This document shows positions 26,418 through 34,543 of a stretch of 64,000 bases of DNA, piece after piece; position 1 is the stretch's first letter; every line of letters begins with the position of its first letter. Both the position numbers and the translations under genes were made by a program. The stretch covers positions 62,001 through 126,000 of the forward strand of contig NZ_FORN01000008.1 of NCBI RefSeq assembly GCF_900114015.1. The letters run 5' to 3'. The DNA is from Caulobacter sp. UNC279MFTsu5.1. Its GTDB lineage: Bacteria > Pseudomonadota > Alphaproteobacteria > Caulobacterales > Caulobacteraceae. The notes under the pieces were generated by a model. It had not been told where the DNA came from. It did not search any database and was given only the letters and a program-made list of their open reading frames with translations.

Positions 26418-26440
26418 CCTTCGATAGATCGATACGAAGG
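26418..26440. promoter_or_regulatory. Inverted repeat just upstream of the Rieske gene
   Basis: CCTTCG (26418-26423) and CGAAGG (26435-26440) flank ATAGATCGATA, ending 13 bases before the Rieske start. Inside it, GAT recurs at short spacing. It may be an operator or leader hairpin of the oxygenase unit. Confidence 0.35.
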
Positions 26441-26542
26441 CTAGGCGCGGCGCGCCTGTCGGTCTTGCACCAGCGCGCACGATAACTTGGCCGTCGCCCG
26501 GCGCGCGGGCGGCTTCGCCGGGTTCTCGGGCGGAAATGAGCA

Positions 26543-26575
26543 AAAGTCGCGCAAGACGCGCGCATCGCCGACTTT
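26543..26575. promoter_or_regulatory. Inverted repeat in the Rieske/TauD divergent spacer
   Basis: AAAGTCG (26543-26549) and CGACTTT (26569-26575) are separated by 19 bases, about two helical turns from centre to centre, about midway between the divergent starts. This is a reasonable AraC-type regulator target. The rest of the 269-base spacer (26406-26674) shows no gene. Confidence 0.35.
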
Positions 26576-26674
26576 GCGGGACGCGCACGGAAAGCGATCG
26601 GGCGCGCTGGGGAAAGACGCCTCCCCGGGCGATGCCTAGCCTCGGGTCCAGACCGCTTCCAGAGGACCACGCCC

Positions 26675-27538
26675 GTGGACATGACGCTCGCCGACGACCT
26701 GACGATCTCGGACCTGAAGCCCGGCTTCGGCGCCCGGATCCACGACATCGACCTGCCGTCCGCCTCGGACGCCCAGATCGACAAGGTGGTGGCCGCCTTC
26801 CACCGCCACGGCGCCGTCGTGGTCCCCGGACAGACGATGACGCCGGACGACCTGATGCGCTTCATCGGTCGGTTCGGCGAGGCCGAGGACCATACCCAGA
26901 CCCGCTTCACCCTGCCCGGCTATCCGAAGATCTTCATCCTCAGCAACCGGGTGGTCGACGGCCAGCCGATCGGGGCCCACAACGACGGGGTCGGTTGGCA
27001 CACCGACTACAGCTACAAGCCCGAGCCGGTGATGCTGACCATGCTCTATGCGGTGGAGGTGCCGGACGAGGGCTCTGACACCCTGCTGGCCGACGGCTGC
27101 GCCGCCTGGAACGCCCTGAGCCCCGAGAAGCAGGCCGAGCTGCTGCCGCTGCGCCTGCACCACAGCTACAAGCACTTCATGGCCACCCGCCAGTTCGGCC
27201 AGCAGCAGACCCTGTCGCCCGAGTTGGAGGCGGCCAATCCCGACGTCGAGCATCCGCTGATCCGCACCCATCCGGCCGACGGCCGCAAGGCGCTGTGGCC
27301 CTCGACCGGTACGGTGACCGAGGTGATCGGCAAGCCCGGCCCCGAGGGTCTGGCCCTGATCGGCGAGCTCGTGGAATTCATGACCAGCGAGCCGTTCGTC
27401 TATCGCCACAAATGGGCCAAGGGCGACCTGCTGATGTGGGACAACCGCTGCACCCTGCACACCGGCACGCTGTACGACGACACCAAGTATTTCCGGACCA
27501 TGCACCGGCTGTGGGTGAAGGGCGACAAGCCGTACTAG
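26675..27538 (+). CDS. TauD/TfdA-family 2-oxoglutarate/Fe(II) dioxygenase (first copy)
   Basis: 287 residues from GTG 26675, 8 bases after AGAGGA; ATG 26681 is the alternative. The facial triad shows as G-W-H-T-D-Y-S (His109, Asp111) and the distal His in R-T-M-H-R-L-W-V-K-G. The oxoglutarate-binding Arg lies close behind. Family members hydroxylate and so release sulfite, phenols or amines from taurine, 2,4-D-like ethers or other acids. It opens the rightward TauD-SDR-VOC group, divergent from the Rieske unit. A second, distinct TauD-type protein sits at 31174, so the two catabolic parts each have one. Substrate unknown. Confidence 0.9.
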   Translation: MDMTLADDLTISDLKPGFGARIHDIDLPSASDAQIDKVVAAFHRHGAVVVPGQTMTPDDLMRFIGRFGEAEDHTQTRFTLPGYPKIFILSNRVVDGQPIGAHNDGVGWHTDYSYKPEPVMLTMLYAVEVPDEGSDTLLADGCAAWNALSPEKQAELLPLRLHHSYKHFMATRQFGQQQTLSPELEAANPDVEHPLIRTHPADGRKALWPSTGTVTEVIGKPGPEGLALIGELVEFMTSEPFVYRHKWAKGDLLMWDNRCTLHTGTLYDDTKYFRTMHRLWVKGDKPY

Positions 27539-27561
27539 GTCTTTCGCAGGGCCCCTTTCGT

Positions 27562-27670
27562 TGTCATCCCGGAAAGCGCGCAGCGCTTGTCCGGGACCCA
27601 GGGGCCGCCGCACCGCCTTCGCCCAGTCCCCTGGGTCCCGGCTCTCCGCTACGCTACGGCCGGGATGACA
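27562..27670. repeat. Palindromic intergenic repeat, TGTCATCCCGG family, full-length copy
   Basis: A 109-base element bounded by TGTCATCCCGG (27562-27572) and its exact complement CCGGGATGACA (27660-27670), with inner arms GGACCCAGGGG and CCCCTGGGTCC. The same architecture, including CGCT-rich inner arms, occurs inside ligD at 60403-60504, and a short version is at 58438-58480. It lies between the TauD and SDR genes. Confidence 0.75.
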
Positions 27671-27696
27671 ACCTTTGTGATGAGTTGAGAAGATCC

Positions 27697-28518
27697 ATGA
27701 CCCAGACCTGGCTGATCACCGGCGTGTCCGGCGGTCTCGGACGCGAGATCGCCCTGGCGGCCGTCGCCCGCGGCGACGTCGTGTTCGGCACGGTGCGCGG
27801 CGCCGCGGCCGCCGACGCCTTCGAGCGGCTGGGCGGCCGCGCCCTGGTGCTGGACGTCACCGACGAGGCCGCCGTGCGCACGGGAGTCGCCCAGGCGGAA
27901 GCGGCGGGAGCGATCGACATTCTGGTCAACAACGCCGGCTACGGCCTGGTCGGGGCGGTGGAGGAGGCCTCGCTCGACGAGGTCCGCGCCCAGTTCGAGA
28001 CCAATGTCATCGGCCCGCTGGCGATGCTGAAGGCGGTGCTGCCGGCCATGCGCGCGCGCCGCGCCGGGCGGATCATCAACATCACCTCGGTCTCGGGTCT
28101 GGCGGTCTGGGCCGGCACGGGCGTCTACTGCGCCAGCAAGTGGGCGCTGGAGGGCCTGACCCAGACCCTGGCCGCCGAGGTGGCCGAGTTGGGGATCAAG
28201 GTCGTCAACGTCGCCCCCGGCGGCCTGCGCACCAACTTCGCCGGCGGCTCCAAGACCGTCGTCGCCAGCAAGATCGCCGACTATGACGGCCTGGCCCGCG
28301 ACGCTGAGCGGATCATGGCCGACCACGCCGGCCACGAGCCGGGCGACCCGGCCAGGGCGGCCCAGGCCATCCTGCGCATCGCCGACGAGCCCGCCCCGCC
28401 CCTGCACCTTCTGCTGGGCGAGGACGCCCTGAAATACGCCGGCTACGCCGCCGCCGGCCTCCAGGCCGACATCGACGCCTGGAAAGACCTCACCCTGTCG
28501 ATCGGCTTCGCCAAATAA
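27697..28518 (+). CDS. Short-chain dehydrogenase/reductase
   Basis: 273 residues from ATG 27697. The Rossmann start ITGVSGGLGREIALA carries the T-G-x3-G-x-G motif. NNAGYGLVG is the structural N-N-A-G, ITSVSG holds the catalytic Ser, and YCASKWALEG is the Y-x3-K active site. The length and the long C-terminal tail place it among classical SDRs of the oxidoreductase YusZ-like sort. It uses NAD(P)(H) to oxidise an alcohol or reduce a carbonyl. It follows the TauD gene across a repeat element and precedes a VOC protein by 10 bases. The substrate is probably an intermediate of the neighbouring oxygenase pathway. Confidence 0.9.
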   Translation: MTQTWLITGVSGGLGREIALAAVARGDVVFGTVRGAAAADAFERLGGRALVLDVTDEAAVRTGVAQAEAAGAIDILVNNAGYGLVGAVEEASLDEVRAQFETNVIGPLAMLKAVLPAMRARRAGRIINITSVSGLAVWAGTGVYCASKWALEGLTQTLAAEVAELGIKVVNVAPGGLRTNFAGGSKTVVASKIADYDGLARDAERIMADHAGHEPGDPARAAQAILRIADEPAPPLHLLLGEDALKYAGYAAAGLQADIDAWKDLTLSIGFAK

Positions 28519-28528
28519 GGGACCGCCC

Positions 28529-29014
28529 GTGACCAACACCCTGATCTTCGTCGACCTGGCCTCGGAAGACCCGGACGCCGCCGGCCGGTTCTACGCGCAG
28601 GTGTTCGGCTGGGAGAACGACGCCCGACCCCAGGGCGAGTACCACCGCATGGTGCCCGGCGGCTTCTTCAAGAAGAGCGACGGGACCGACAGCGAGATCG
28701 GTAACCTGCACCTGGGCATCTTCAAGGCCGCCAACGCCCGCCCCCACCCCGAACCGGCCGGCGTCGAGCCCCGCCACCTATCGACTGACGGCCGCAAGCC
28801 GCGCGTCTGGGTGCTGATCGGCGACGACGACAGCGCCGACCGCATCCTGTCGACCGCCGAAAAGCTGGGCGCGGTCCTGCTGTGGCGCGATCACTATTGG
28901 GCCGAGTTCAACGGCTACAATCACGCCTTCCGCGACCCGTGGGGCAACGAGATCGTCCTGTGGGGCAAGGCCGGGGCGAACCCGCAGGTTCCAGCGGAGT
29001 TCACGCGGGAGTAG
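28529..29014 (+). CDS. VOC (glyoxalase/bleomycin-resistance) family protein
   Basis: 161 residues from GTG 28529 with AAGGGA upstream. The beta-alpha-beta-beta-beta module is seen from the first strand (T-L-I-F-V-D-L-A-S-E-D-P-D) and the helix A-G-R-F-Y-A-Q-V-F-G-W-E to the final strand block FRDPWGNEIVLWG. VOC proteins include extradiol dioxygenases, glyoxalases and isomerases. At this length it is a single or fused pair of half-modules, with likely metal ligands at the paired acidic/His positions, though I cannot place all of them. It is last in the TauD-SDR-VOC group and may handle a ring-cleavage intermediate. Confidence 0.8.
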   Translation: MTNTLIFVDLASEDPDAAGRFYAQVFGWENDARPQGEYHRMVPGGFFKKSDGTDSEIGNLHLGIFKAANARPHPEPAGVEPRHLSTDGRKPRVWVLIGDDDSADRILSTAEKLGAVLLWRDHYWAEFNGYNHAFRDPWGNEIVLWGKAGANPQVPAEFTRE

Positions 29015-29047
29015 GCTCGGCGCCGCTCCGGGACACCGAAGGCCTGC

Positions 29048-30247
29048 TCACCGGAACTGCAACACGTCTCCGTCCAGCGGCGTCTGCTCCCGCCGCGCCG
29101 ACGGCGGGCCGAGCGAGACCTTGGCCGTCCGATCCAGCGCGTCGCTGATGCTCACCGCGCCCAGGCGGTCGAAGCGGTCGATGACGAACGGCAGGCCTTC
29201 CGACTCCTCGAAGGTCGCCGCGTCGGTGACCTGGAAATGCAGGTGGGGCGCGTTGGCGGCGCCCGACTGGCCCAGCAGCCCGATCACGGCGCCGCGCTTC
29301 ACCCGATCACCGGCCTTGACGGTCAGGCTGCCGGGCTGAAGGTGAGCGTAGGACACGAAGACCCTGGGCGCGATCTCCAGCACCACGAAATTGCCCATCA
29401 GCGACCGGGCGGTCAGCTCGGCGGGCGCGGGCGGACTGGTCATCGGCCTGTTGTCGGGCTGGCCGTCGCGGGCGTCGCGCACCACGCCGTCGGCCACCGC
29501 CAGCACCGGCGCGCCGAAGCCCGCCCAGTCGGCGTCGGTCGACTCGGTCAGCTTGTCGAGGGCGGCGCGCACGGCGTGCCCCGCCTGGTCCAGCCCGAAG
29601 AAATCGACGGCGTAGCGCTGCGGGATGGTGACCCGGCCGTTGGCCGCCACCAGGCTTCCCCAGTGATGGGACAGGTGATTGCCCGGCCCCTCGTGAGCCA
29701 GCCAGCGCCCTTCGCCCAGCGGTGGGCCGATGACGATCGGCGGCGCGGCGTCAACGGCCGTGCGGACGCCGTCGACCAACTGCTCGGGTCCGGCCGGGGG
29801 CCGAAATTCCAGCTGGTGGCGCAGGACCTTGGGCGGCCTGGCGCCGGCCGGCAGGTCGAGCCACAGGAACAGCACCACCTGCCCGCCGCCCTCGACGGGC
29901 ACGCCGGCGCGCGCCACGTCGGCGGGATGGGCCAGCAGGTCGTTGACCTGGGCGTCGACGAAGCTGGCCAGCGGCGTGGTCTCGTCGTCGGCATAAACGC
30001 TTACCCGCCGCAGGGTCAGCGTCCCGGTGTCCTTGTAGAAATTGCCGACATGCAGCTCATAGGCCAGGTGCGTCACGCCATCGCTGCCGACCGTCGGCCG
30101 GGGCGGCGCCGGAACTCGAACCTCGACGGGAGCCTGGGCGAAGACCTGGGCGGGAGAGGCGATCGCGCCCCCGGCGTGCGACGCCGCAAGCAGGCCCAGG
30201 AGCGCCGCGCCCAGCCAGGCGAGAAACCGACACGACTTCAACGACAC
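29048..30247 (-). CDS. Secreted M23-family (LytM-like) metallopeptidase
   Basis: 399 residues from GTG 30247, placed just after GGGGAG; TTG 30241 gives better spacing and is possible. A signal peptide (F-L-A-W-L-G-A-A-L-L-G-L-L-A) is followed by an uncharacterised beta-rich region and a C-terminal LytM fold: VFVSYAHLQPGSL, VKRGAVIGLLGQSG and APHLHFQV with the H-x-H zinc motif. The first zinc His region is less canonical (WLAHEGPGNHLSHHWG). Family members cut peptidoglycan crosslinks or other Gly-rich peptides. It lies 46 bases after the uronate-dehydrogenase-like gene but is functionally unrelated to the catabolic operon. Confidence 0.83.
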   Translation of the reverse strand: MSLKSCRFLAWLGAALLGLLAASHAGGAIASPAQVFAQAPVEVRVPAPPRPTVGSDGVTHLAYELHVGNFYKDTGTLTLRRVSVYADDETTPLASFVDAQVNDLLAHPADVARAGVPVEGGGQVVLFLWLDLPAGARPPKVLRHQLEFRPPAGPEQLVDGVRTAVDAAPPIVIGPPLGEGRWLAHEGPGNHLSHHWGSLVAANGRVTIPQRYAVDFFGLDQAGHAVRAALDKLTESTDADWAGFGAPVLAVADGVVRDARDGQPDNRPMTSPPAPAELTARSLMGNFVVLEIAPRVFVSYAHLQPGSLTVKAGDRVKRGAVIGLLGQSGAANAPHLHFQVTDAATFEESEGLPFVIDRFDRLGAVSISDALDRTAKVSLGPPSARREQTPLDGDVLQFR

Positions 30248-30293
30248 CGCTCCCCGACTGCTTCCCCTGTTTGAAAGGCGCCCCGTCGGCTTG

Positions 30294-31151
30294 TCAAACC
30301 AGGACCTTCGGCGCTGGAGCCTGCCGGTCGTCGTCGACGCGTTCCGGCGCGCCCACGAAGCCCTTGGCGCAGTACCAGCCGCCCTGGAACGGCGCGGCGA
30401 GCGCGTCCTCCCCCGGCCCGGCCAGCACCTCCACCGCCCAGTCCTCGGCGTTGTCCCTCGGTGCATAACCTAGGAACGCCACGTCGGAATTATCCCAGAA
30501 ACTCCGTGTGTTGCCTGAGACTCCGTACACGGTCGCATAGCCGAAATCGGCGGCCTCGATCCCGCAGCGCACCAGCTCGACCATGTCGCGCGGGCTGATC
30601 CAGACCGACAGTTGGCGAATGTCGAACGGCCGGTCGCGATAGGCGCCGATCCGCAGGGACAGCACCTGCAGCCCGAACTTGTCGGCGTACATCCGGCCCA
30701 TGGCCTCGCCGAACACCTTGCTGACGCCATAGTAGCTGTCAGGACGCGGGACCATCGTCTCCGCCGTCGGCGTGTCGCGGCGATGAAAGCCGGCGGCGTG
30801 GTGCGACGAGGCGAACAGCACCCGCTTCACCCCAGCCCGCCGCGCGGCTTCGAACAGGTTGTGGACGCCGACGATGTTGGCCGGCAGGACCTGGTCCCAG
30901 GCGTTGGTCTCGGGCTCGACGGGCACGCCGGCCATGTGGATGACGGTGTCGATTCCGGCCATCGCGGCGACCAGGGTCGGGAGGTCCAGCAAGTCGGCGT
31001 GAACCGTTTCCTCTCCCGATCTCGCGGGCGCCAGCGGCGTGATGTCGGCCAGGCGCATCAGGCCGTACCGGCCGGCGAGGCCCAGGCGGATCGCCGAACC
31101 GATGCCGCCGGCCGCGCCGAGCAGGAGGATGCGGCGGTTCAGCGGGCTCAT
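30294..31151 (-). CDS. NAD-dependent uronate-dehydrogenase-like SDR (extended)
   Basis: 285 residues. The Rossmann motif is LLGAAGGIGSA, and the active site is Y-Y-G-V-S-K with Tyr141/Lys145. LFASSHHAAG, the R-I-G segment and DNSDVAFLGYAPRDNAEDW resemble bacterial uronate dehydrogenases, which oxidise glucuronate or galacturonate to the aldarolactone with NAD. It lies 22 bases after the TauD-type gene, at the end of the Rut-like operon rather than with the glucuronate genes at 3-7 kb. It may therefore oxidise a different polyol or uronate-like product, or the operon may have recruited it. Other NAD-epimerase family roles are possible. Confidence 0.78.
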   Translation of the reverse strand: MSPLNRRILLLGAAGGIGSAIRLGLAGRYGLMRLADITPLAPARSGEETVHADLLDLPTLVAAMAGIDTVIHMAGVPVEPETNAWDQVLPANIVGVHNLFEAARRAGVKRVLFASSHHAAGFHRRDTPTAETMVPRPDSYYGVSKVFGEAMGRMYADKFGLQVLSLRIGAYRDRPFDIRQLSVWISPRDMVELVRCGIEAADFGYATVYGVSGNTRSFWDNSDVAFLGYAPRDNAEDWAVEVLAGPGEDALAAPFQGGWYCAKGFVGAPERVDDDRQAPAPKVLV

Positions 31152-31173
31152 CTACAGGACCCCCGCGAACGGG

Positions 31174-31986
31174 CTAGAAAGGCCGGTCGCCCGCCACCGT
31201 CACCCGGTAGCCCGTGCGGGTGTCGGGGAAATAGTCCCAGATCGCCTGGTGCCAGGTGCAGCGGTTGTCCCAGAAGGCCACTGAGTTCTTCCGCCAGCGG
31301 AAGCGCACCTGGAAGTCCGGATTACTGGCGTGCTGATAGAGGTAGCTCAGGATCGCCGCGCTCTCGGCCTTGGACACGCCCATGACGCGGGTGGTGTAAG
31401 ACGGATTGACGAACAGGCTCTTGCGGCCGCTGACCGGATGGGTGCGGACGATCGGGTGGACCGAGCAATTGTACTTGCGGTCGATGTCCGGGAAGATCGC
31501 CTTGTAGACCGGATTGGCGTCGTGTTCGGCCGACAGCCCCTCCAGATAGGCCTTCATCCGGTCCGACAGGGTGTCGTAGGCCGCGTACATGCTGGCGAAG
31601 CAGGTGTCGCCGCCGTCCTCGGGCAGGACCTTCATGTAAAGGATGCTGCCCAGCGGCGGCTCGGGGTCGCAGGTCAGGTCCGAGTGCCAGTTCTCGCCCG
31701 CCACGAACTTGGAACTGGCGTCGGCGTGGATGGCCACGATCTCCGGATGGTCGGGCAGGCCGGGCACGCCGGAATGGATGGCCAGGTTCCCGAACTTGCG
31801 GCCCAGGTCCTTGTGGGCCTCGTGGTCCATCTGCTGGTCGCGGAAGAACACCACCTGGTACTGGGTCAGGGCCCGGTGCAGCTCCTCGAACTGGCGATTG
31901 GTCAGCGGCTTGCCCAGGTCGACGCCGAAGATTTCCGCGCCGATCCGGCGGGTCATCGGCCTCACATCGAGCACGTCGTAGGTCAT
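31174..31986 (-). CDS. TauD/TfdA-family 2-oxoglutarate/Fe(II) dioxygenase (second copy)
   Basis: 270 residues from ATG 31986, 9 bases after GGGAG; an upstream TTG at 31995 has no spacing for a ribosome site. GAEIFGVDLGKPL is the family N-terminus, and NWHSDLTCDPEPP carries His101 and Asp103. FWDNRCTWHQAIWDYF gives the distal His, and RTGYRVTVAGDRPF the 2-oxoglutarate-binding Arg. It is closer to taurine/alpha-ketoglutarate dioxygenases of the TauD type than the copy at 26675. It is in the Rut-like operon, 15 bases after the flavin reductase. It may act before the monooxygenase, freeing the ring, or on its product. Confidence 0.9.
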   Translation of the reverse strand: MTYDVLDVRPMTRRIGAEIFGVDLGKPLTNRQFEELHRALTQYQVVFFRDQQMDHEAHKDLGRKFGNLAIHSGVPGLPDHPEIVAIHADASSKFVAGENWHSDLTCDPEPPLGSILYMKVLPEDGGDTCFASMYAAYDTLSDRMKAYLEGLSAEHDANPVYKAIFPDIDRKYNCSVHPIVRTHPVSGRKSLFVNPSYTTRVMGVSKAESAAILSYLYQHASNPDFQVRFRWRKNSVAFWDNRCTWHQAIWDYFPDTRTGYRVTVAGDRPF

Positions 31987-32001
31987 GCGGCGCAACTCCC
32001 A

Positions 32002-32496
32002 CTAAACGTTCAGGAAACCGCCGCGCACATAGACGAGCGGGGCCTTGGCTTCGTCGACCGCGACGCGCAGGACACGGCCGACCAGGATCTCGTGATCGCC
32101 GCCGTCGTGGGCGGCGTGCAGGTCGCATTCGACGCAGGCGACCGCGCCGGCCAGCAGCGGCGCGCCACAGACCCCGGCCTCGACGGCGGTCAGGGCGAAG
32201 CGGTCGTCGGCCCCGCTCTTGGCGAAGCGATGGGCCAGGTCGCCCTGGTCGCTGGCCAGGATGTTGACGCAGAAGCTCCTGGCCTGGCCCAGGGCCGCCA
32301 GGGTGCGACTGTCGCGCTTGAGGCAGACCATGACCAGCGGCGGATCCAGCGACACCGAGCTGAAGGCGCTGACCGTGGTCCCGACCAGCCGGCCGTCGTG
32401 ACAGACGGTGACCACGGTCACCCCCGCCGCGAAGCTGCCCATGGCCTTGCGGAAGTCGTGCGGCTCGGGCGCCATGTCCTTGGCGACGGCGCTCAT
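32002..32496 (-). CDS. Flavin reductase domain protein, RutF-like
   Basis: 164 residues. FRKAMGSFAAGVTVVT, TTVSAFSSVSLDPPLVMVCL and SFCVNILASDQ are the flavin-reductase-like FMN/FAD-binding signatures. Such proteins make free reduced flavin with NAD(P)H for a partner monooxygenase. The partner here is the RutA-like enzyme at 34540, in the same operon. The start at 32496 overlaps the M20 gene's stop (ATGA). Compared with RutF it has the same length and layout, but the rest of the rut operon is missing. Confidence 0.88.
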   Translation of the reverse strand: MSAVAKDMAPEPHDFRKAMGSFAAGVTVVTVCHDGRLVGTTVSAFSSVSLDPPLVMVCLKRDSRTLAALGQARSFCVNILASDQGDLAHRFAKSGADDRFALTAVEAGVCGAPLLAGAVACVECDLHAAHDGGDHEILVGRVLRVAVDEAKAPLVYVRGGFLNV

Positions 32497-33881
32497 CCTT
32501 CGTTTCCGAACGGGTTGTCGGGATAGACCGCCGAGGCGGGGCGCTTCCCGCTGTCCTCGGGACTGGCCCGGCCGCAGACCGCCAGGGCGGTCAGGGCGTA
32601 GACCAGGGCGCTGTCGACCAGGTCCTGCGGGGTCGGCCGCCAGCGCTTGAAGCCGGTGGTGATGGCCGGGATGCGGTGCATGTTGAAGACGTTGTGGTCG
32701 CGCCACATGCTGGAATAGACCGGGTTGGCCAGGGCGACCGGGTGACCCAGGCTCAGCCTGGTGGCGTCGTCGACGGCGGCGACCAGAGGCGCCACCTCGC
32801 GGGCGTCGGCCTCGAAGCCGTGGCGCACCACCACCGGCTCGATGTCGATACGGCCCAGGCCGTTGTCGCGGACCATGGCCTCCAGCGAATGCTGGACGTC
32901 GGCCACGCGCTGCTTCGGGGTCAGGCCGACCTCCAGATAGAGGTTCACCAGCTCGGTGCCCGCCCCGAAGGCGAACGGGATGCCGCCGCGGATCGAGGCG
33001 ATCTGCGACTTGGGCTGGGCCACGCCGCCGGGGCTGTCGTAGCGGCTGGCCTTCTCGTATTCGCCGCTCCAAGCGTGGATGGCGTCGGTGAGCCGGCCGA
33101 TCTTGTAGATCGGGTTCGGATGCTGGGCGGCCGTGGCCGGATGGTCGAGCAGCGGGGTGAACACCCCCTCCCCCCACACCTGAAAGCGGAACACCGCATA
33201 GCCGCAGCCCACCCAGGTCAGACCGAAGTCGCAGCCCTCGGCGGCGATGGCGTAGTCGGGGGCGACCCCGCCGTGGTGGAACAGGTAGTGGGCGCCGATG
33301 TCCTTGCCCATATAGGCGACGCCGCGGTGCTCCTCGATCGGCTCGGGGCCGATCTCGCCGGGACAGGCGGTCAGGTACATCTTGCCGGCCAGCTCGTAGC
33401 CGGCGGTCTTCAGCGCCTTGGCGGCGATCAGGAAGCAGCTCATCGGGCCGCGATCGTTGGCGATCGGATAGCCGTACAGCTTGCCGTCTTCCAGCCAGCA
33501 CTTCTCCCATTCGGGATTGGCGATCGTCTCCGGCGCATACTTGTAGGCGTCCAGGTCGGGGTTCCAGGTCGGCGCCTCGGTGTCGAGATGGGCGGTGAAC
33601 AGCAGGTTCTTGCCGATCCCCTTGCCGCCGTGCACGCCGATGATGTTGGGCCGCTCCGGCGTCGCCCCGACCTTGCGCGGCGAGAAGCCCTCGCGGGCCA
33701 TCCAGTCGTGGACGTAGTTGGCGACCTCCAGCTCCTTGCCGGACGGCGCGGGGATGTTGCCCAGGGTCAGGGCCAGCTCGACGATCTCGTCCTGGCTGAT
33801 CGCGGCGGCGATGGTGGCGCGGTCGGCGTCGGTGACCTGGTAGGGCGCGGCGGCGCCCGGCGGCGGAAATCCGTCGGCCAT
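32493..33881 (-). CDS. M20-family metallohydrolase (amidohydrolase/deacylase)
   Basis: 462 residues from ATG 33881. The frame upstream belongs to the preceding gene. M20 zinc ligands are apparent in LLFTAHLDTEAP (His, with the catalytic Asp two residues on), YPIANDRGPMS (bridging Asp) and CPGEIGPEPIEEH (Glu pair). A dimerisation domain is inserted around residues 215-345. M20 enzymes include N-carbamoyl amino-acid hydrolases, allantoate amidohydrolase and acetylornithine deacetylase. Placed after a RutB-like hydrolase (2-base gap), a carbamoyl or acyl amide product is plausible. The strict substrate is unknown. Confidence 0.85.
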   Translation of the reverse strand: MADGFPPPGAAAPYQVTDADRATIAAAISQDEIVELALTLGNIPAPSGKELEVANYVHDWMAREGFSPRKVGATPERPNIIGVHGGKGIGKNLLFTAHLDTEAPTWNPDLDAYKYAPETIANPEWEKCWLEDGKLYGYPIANDRGPMSCFLIAAKALKTAGYELAGKMYLTACPGEIGPEPIEEHRGVAYMGKDIGAHYLFHHGGVAPDYAIAAEGCDFGLTWVGCGYAVFRFQVWGEGVFTPLLDHPATAAQHPNPIYKIGRLTDAIHAWSGEYEKASRYDSPGGVAQPKSQIASIRGGIPFAFGAGTELVNLYLEVGLTPKQRVADVQHSLEAMVRDNGLGRIDIEPVVVRHGFEADAREVAPLVAAVDDATRLSLGHPVALANPVYSSMWRDHNVFNMHRIPAITTGFKRWRPTPQDLVDSALVYALTALAVCGRASPEDSGKRPASAVYPDNPFGNEG

Positions 33882-33883
33882 GT

Positions 33884-34543
33884 TCAGGCAGCCCCTTTCC
33901 AGGCGTCGGCGATCGCGGCCGTGTCGGTGAGGATCGCGCTGTTCAGCTCCATCACCTTCAGCGACGCGGCATGGATGTCCGCCTCGTAGGCGGCGCAGGC
34001 GTCGGCGGCGACGAACACGTGGTAGTCCAGGTCGAAAGCGTCGCGGACGGTGCTGTCGACGCAGCATTCGGTGGTCAGGCCCGCCACCACCAGAGTGTCG
34101 ACGCCCATCTTGGTCAGCTGCATGTCGAGATCGGTGCCGACGAAGCCGCTGTAGCGGGTCTTGTGCACCACCAGCTCGCCCGGCGCCGGCTTGGGGCCGT
34201 AGAACTCCGAACCGACCTGCCCCGCCCGGCACAGGGCCGCGTCGACGTCGGGATCGCCGCCGCGCCGGCGCAGGCGCTCGTTCCAGGCCGCGGAGTCGGT
34301 CTCGGGCGTGGTCGACAGGCCCACGAACACCACCGGCACGCCCGCCGCGCGGGCCTGCGCGACCAGCGTCTCGGCCGCCGCCAGGGCGGGCTGGACCACG
34401 CCCATGTCGATGAACGCGCCCAGCACCCCGTCGGGCGAGGCGAAGTCGACCTGCATGTCGATCACCAGCACCGCCGTGCGCCCGGGCGCGATCCAGGCGG
34501 CCAGGCCGTCCGCGGTCTCTCCGGTCGGGCTCACGGCGTTCAC
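33884..34543 (-). CDS. Isochorismatase-family cysteine hydrolase, RutB-like
   Basis: 219 residues from GTG 34543, which overlaps the stop of the monooxygenase gene (GTGA); another GTG at 34534 is less likely. The catalytic triad is visible: Asp29 in VLVIDMQVDF, Lys128 in HKTRYSGF and Cys161 in TTECCVDST. The block K-T-R-Y-S-G-F resembles RutB (K-P-R-Y-S-G-F), the ureidoacrylate amidohydrolase of uracil degradation. In Rut it hydrolyses the ring-opened product of RutA to carbamate. Here the cognate product is presumably another ring-opened amide. Maleamate-type amidase is the main alternative. Confidence 0.88.
   Translation of the reverse strand: MNAVSPTGETADGLAAWIAPGRTAVLVIDMQVDFASPDGVLGAFIDMGVVQPALAAAETLVAQARAAGVPVVFVGLSTTPETDSAAWNERLRRRGGDPDVDAALCRAGQVGSEFYGPKPAPGELVVHKTRYSGFVGTDLDMQLTKMGVDTLVVAGLTTECCVDSTVRDAFDLDYHVFVAADACAAYEADIHAASLKVMELNSAILTDTAAIADAWKGAA

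Noticed and set aside
29048-30247. M23 peptidase as a functional part of the Rut-like operon
   Set aside because: It is only 46 bases downstream, but it is secreted and cell-wall directed. Co-transcription is possible but a catabolic role is not supported.
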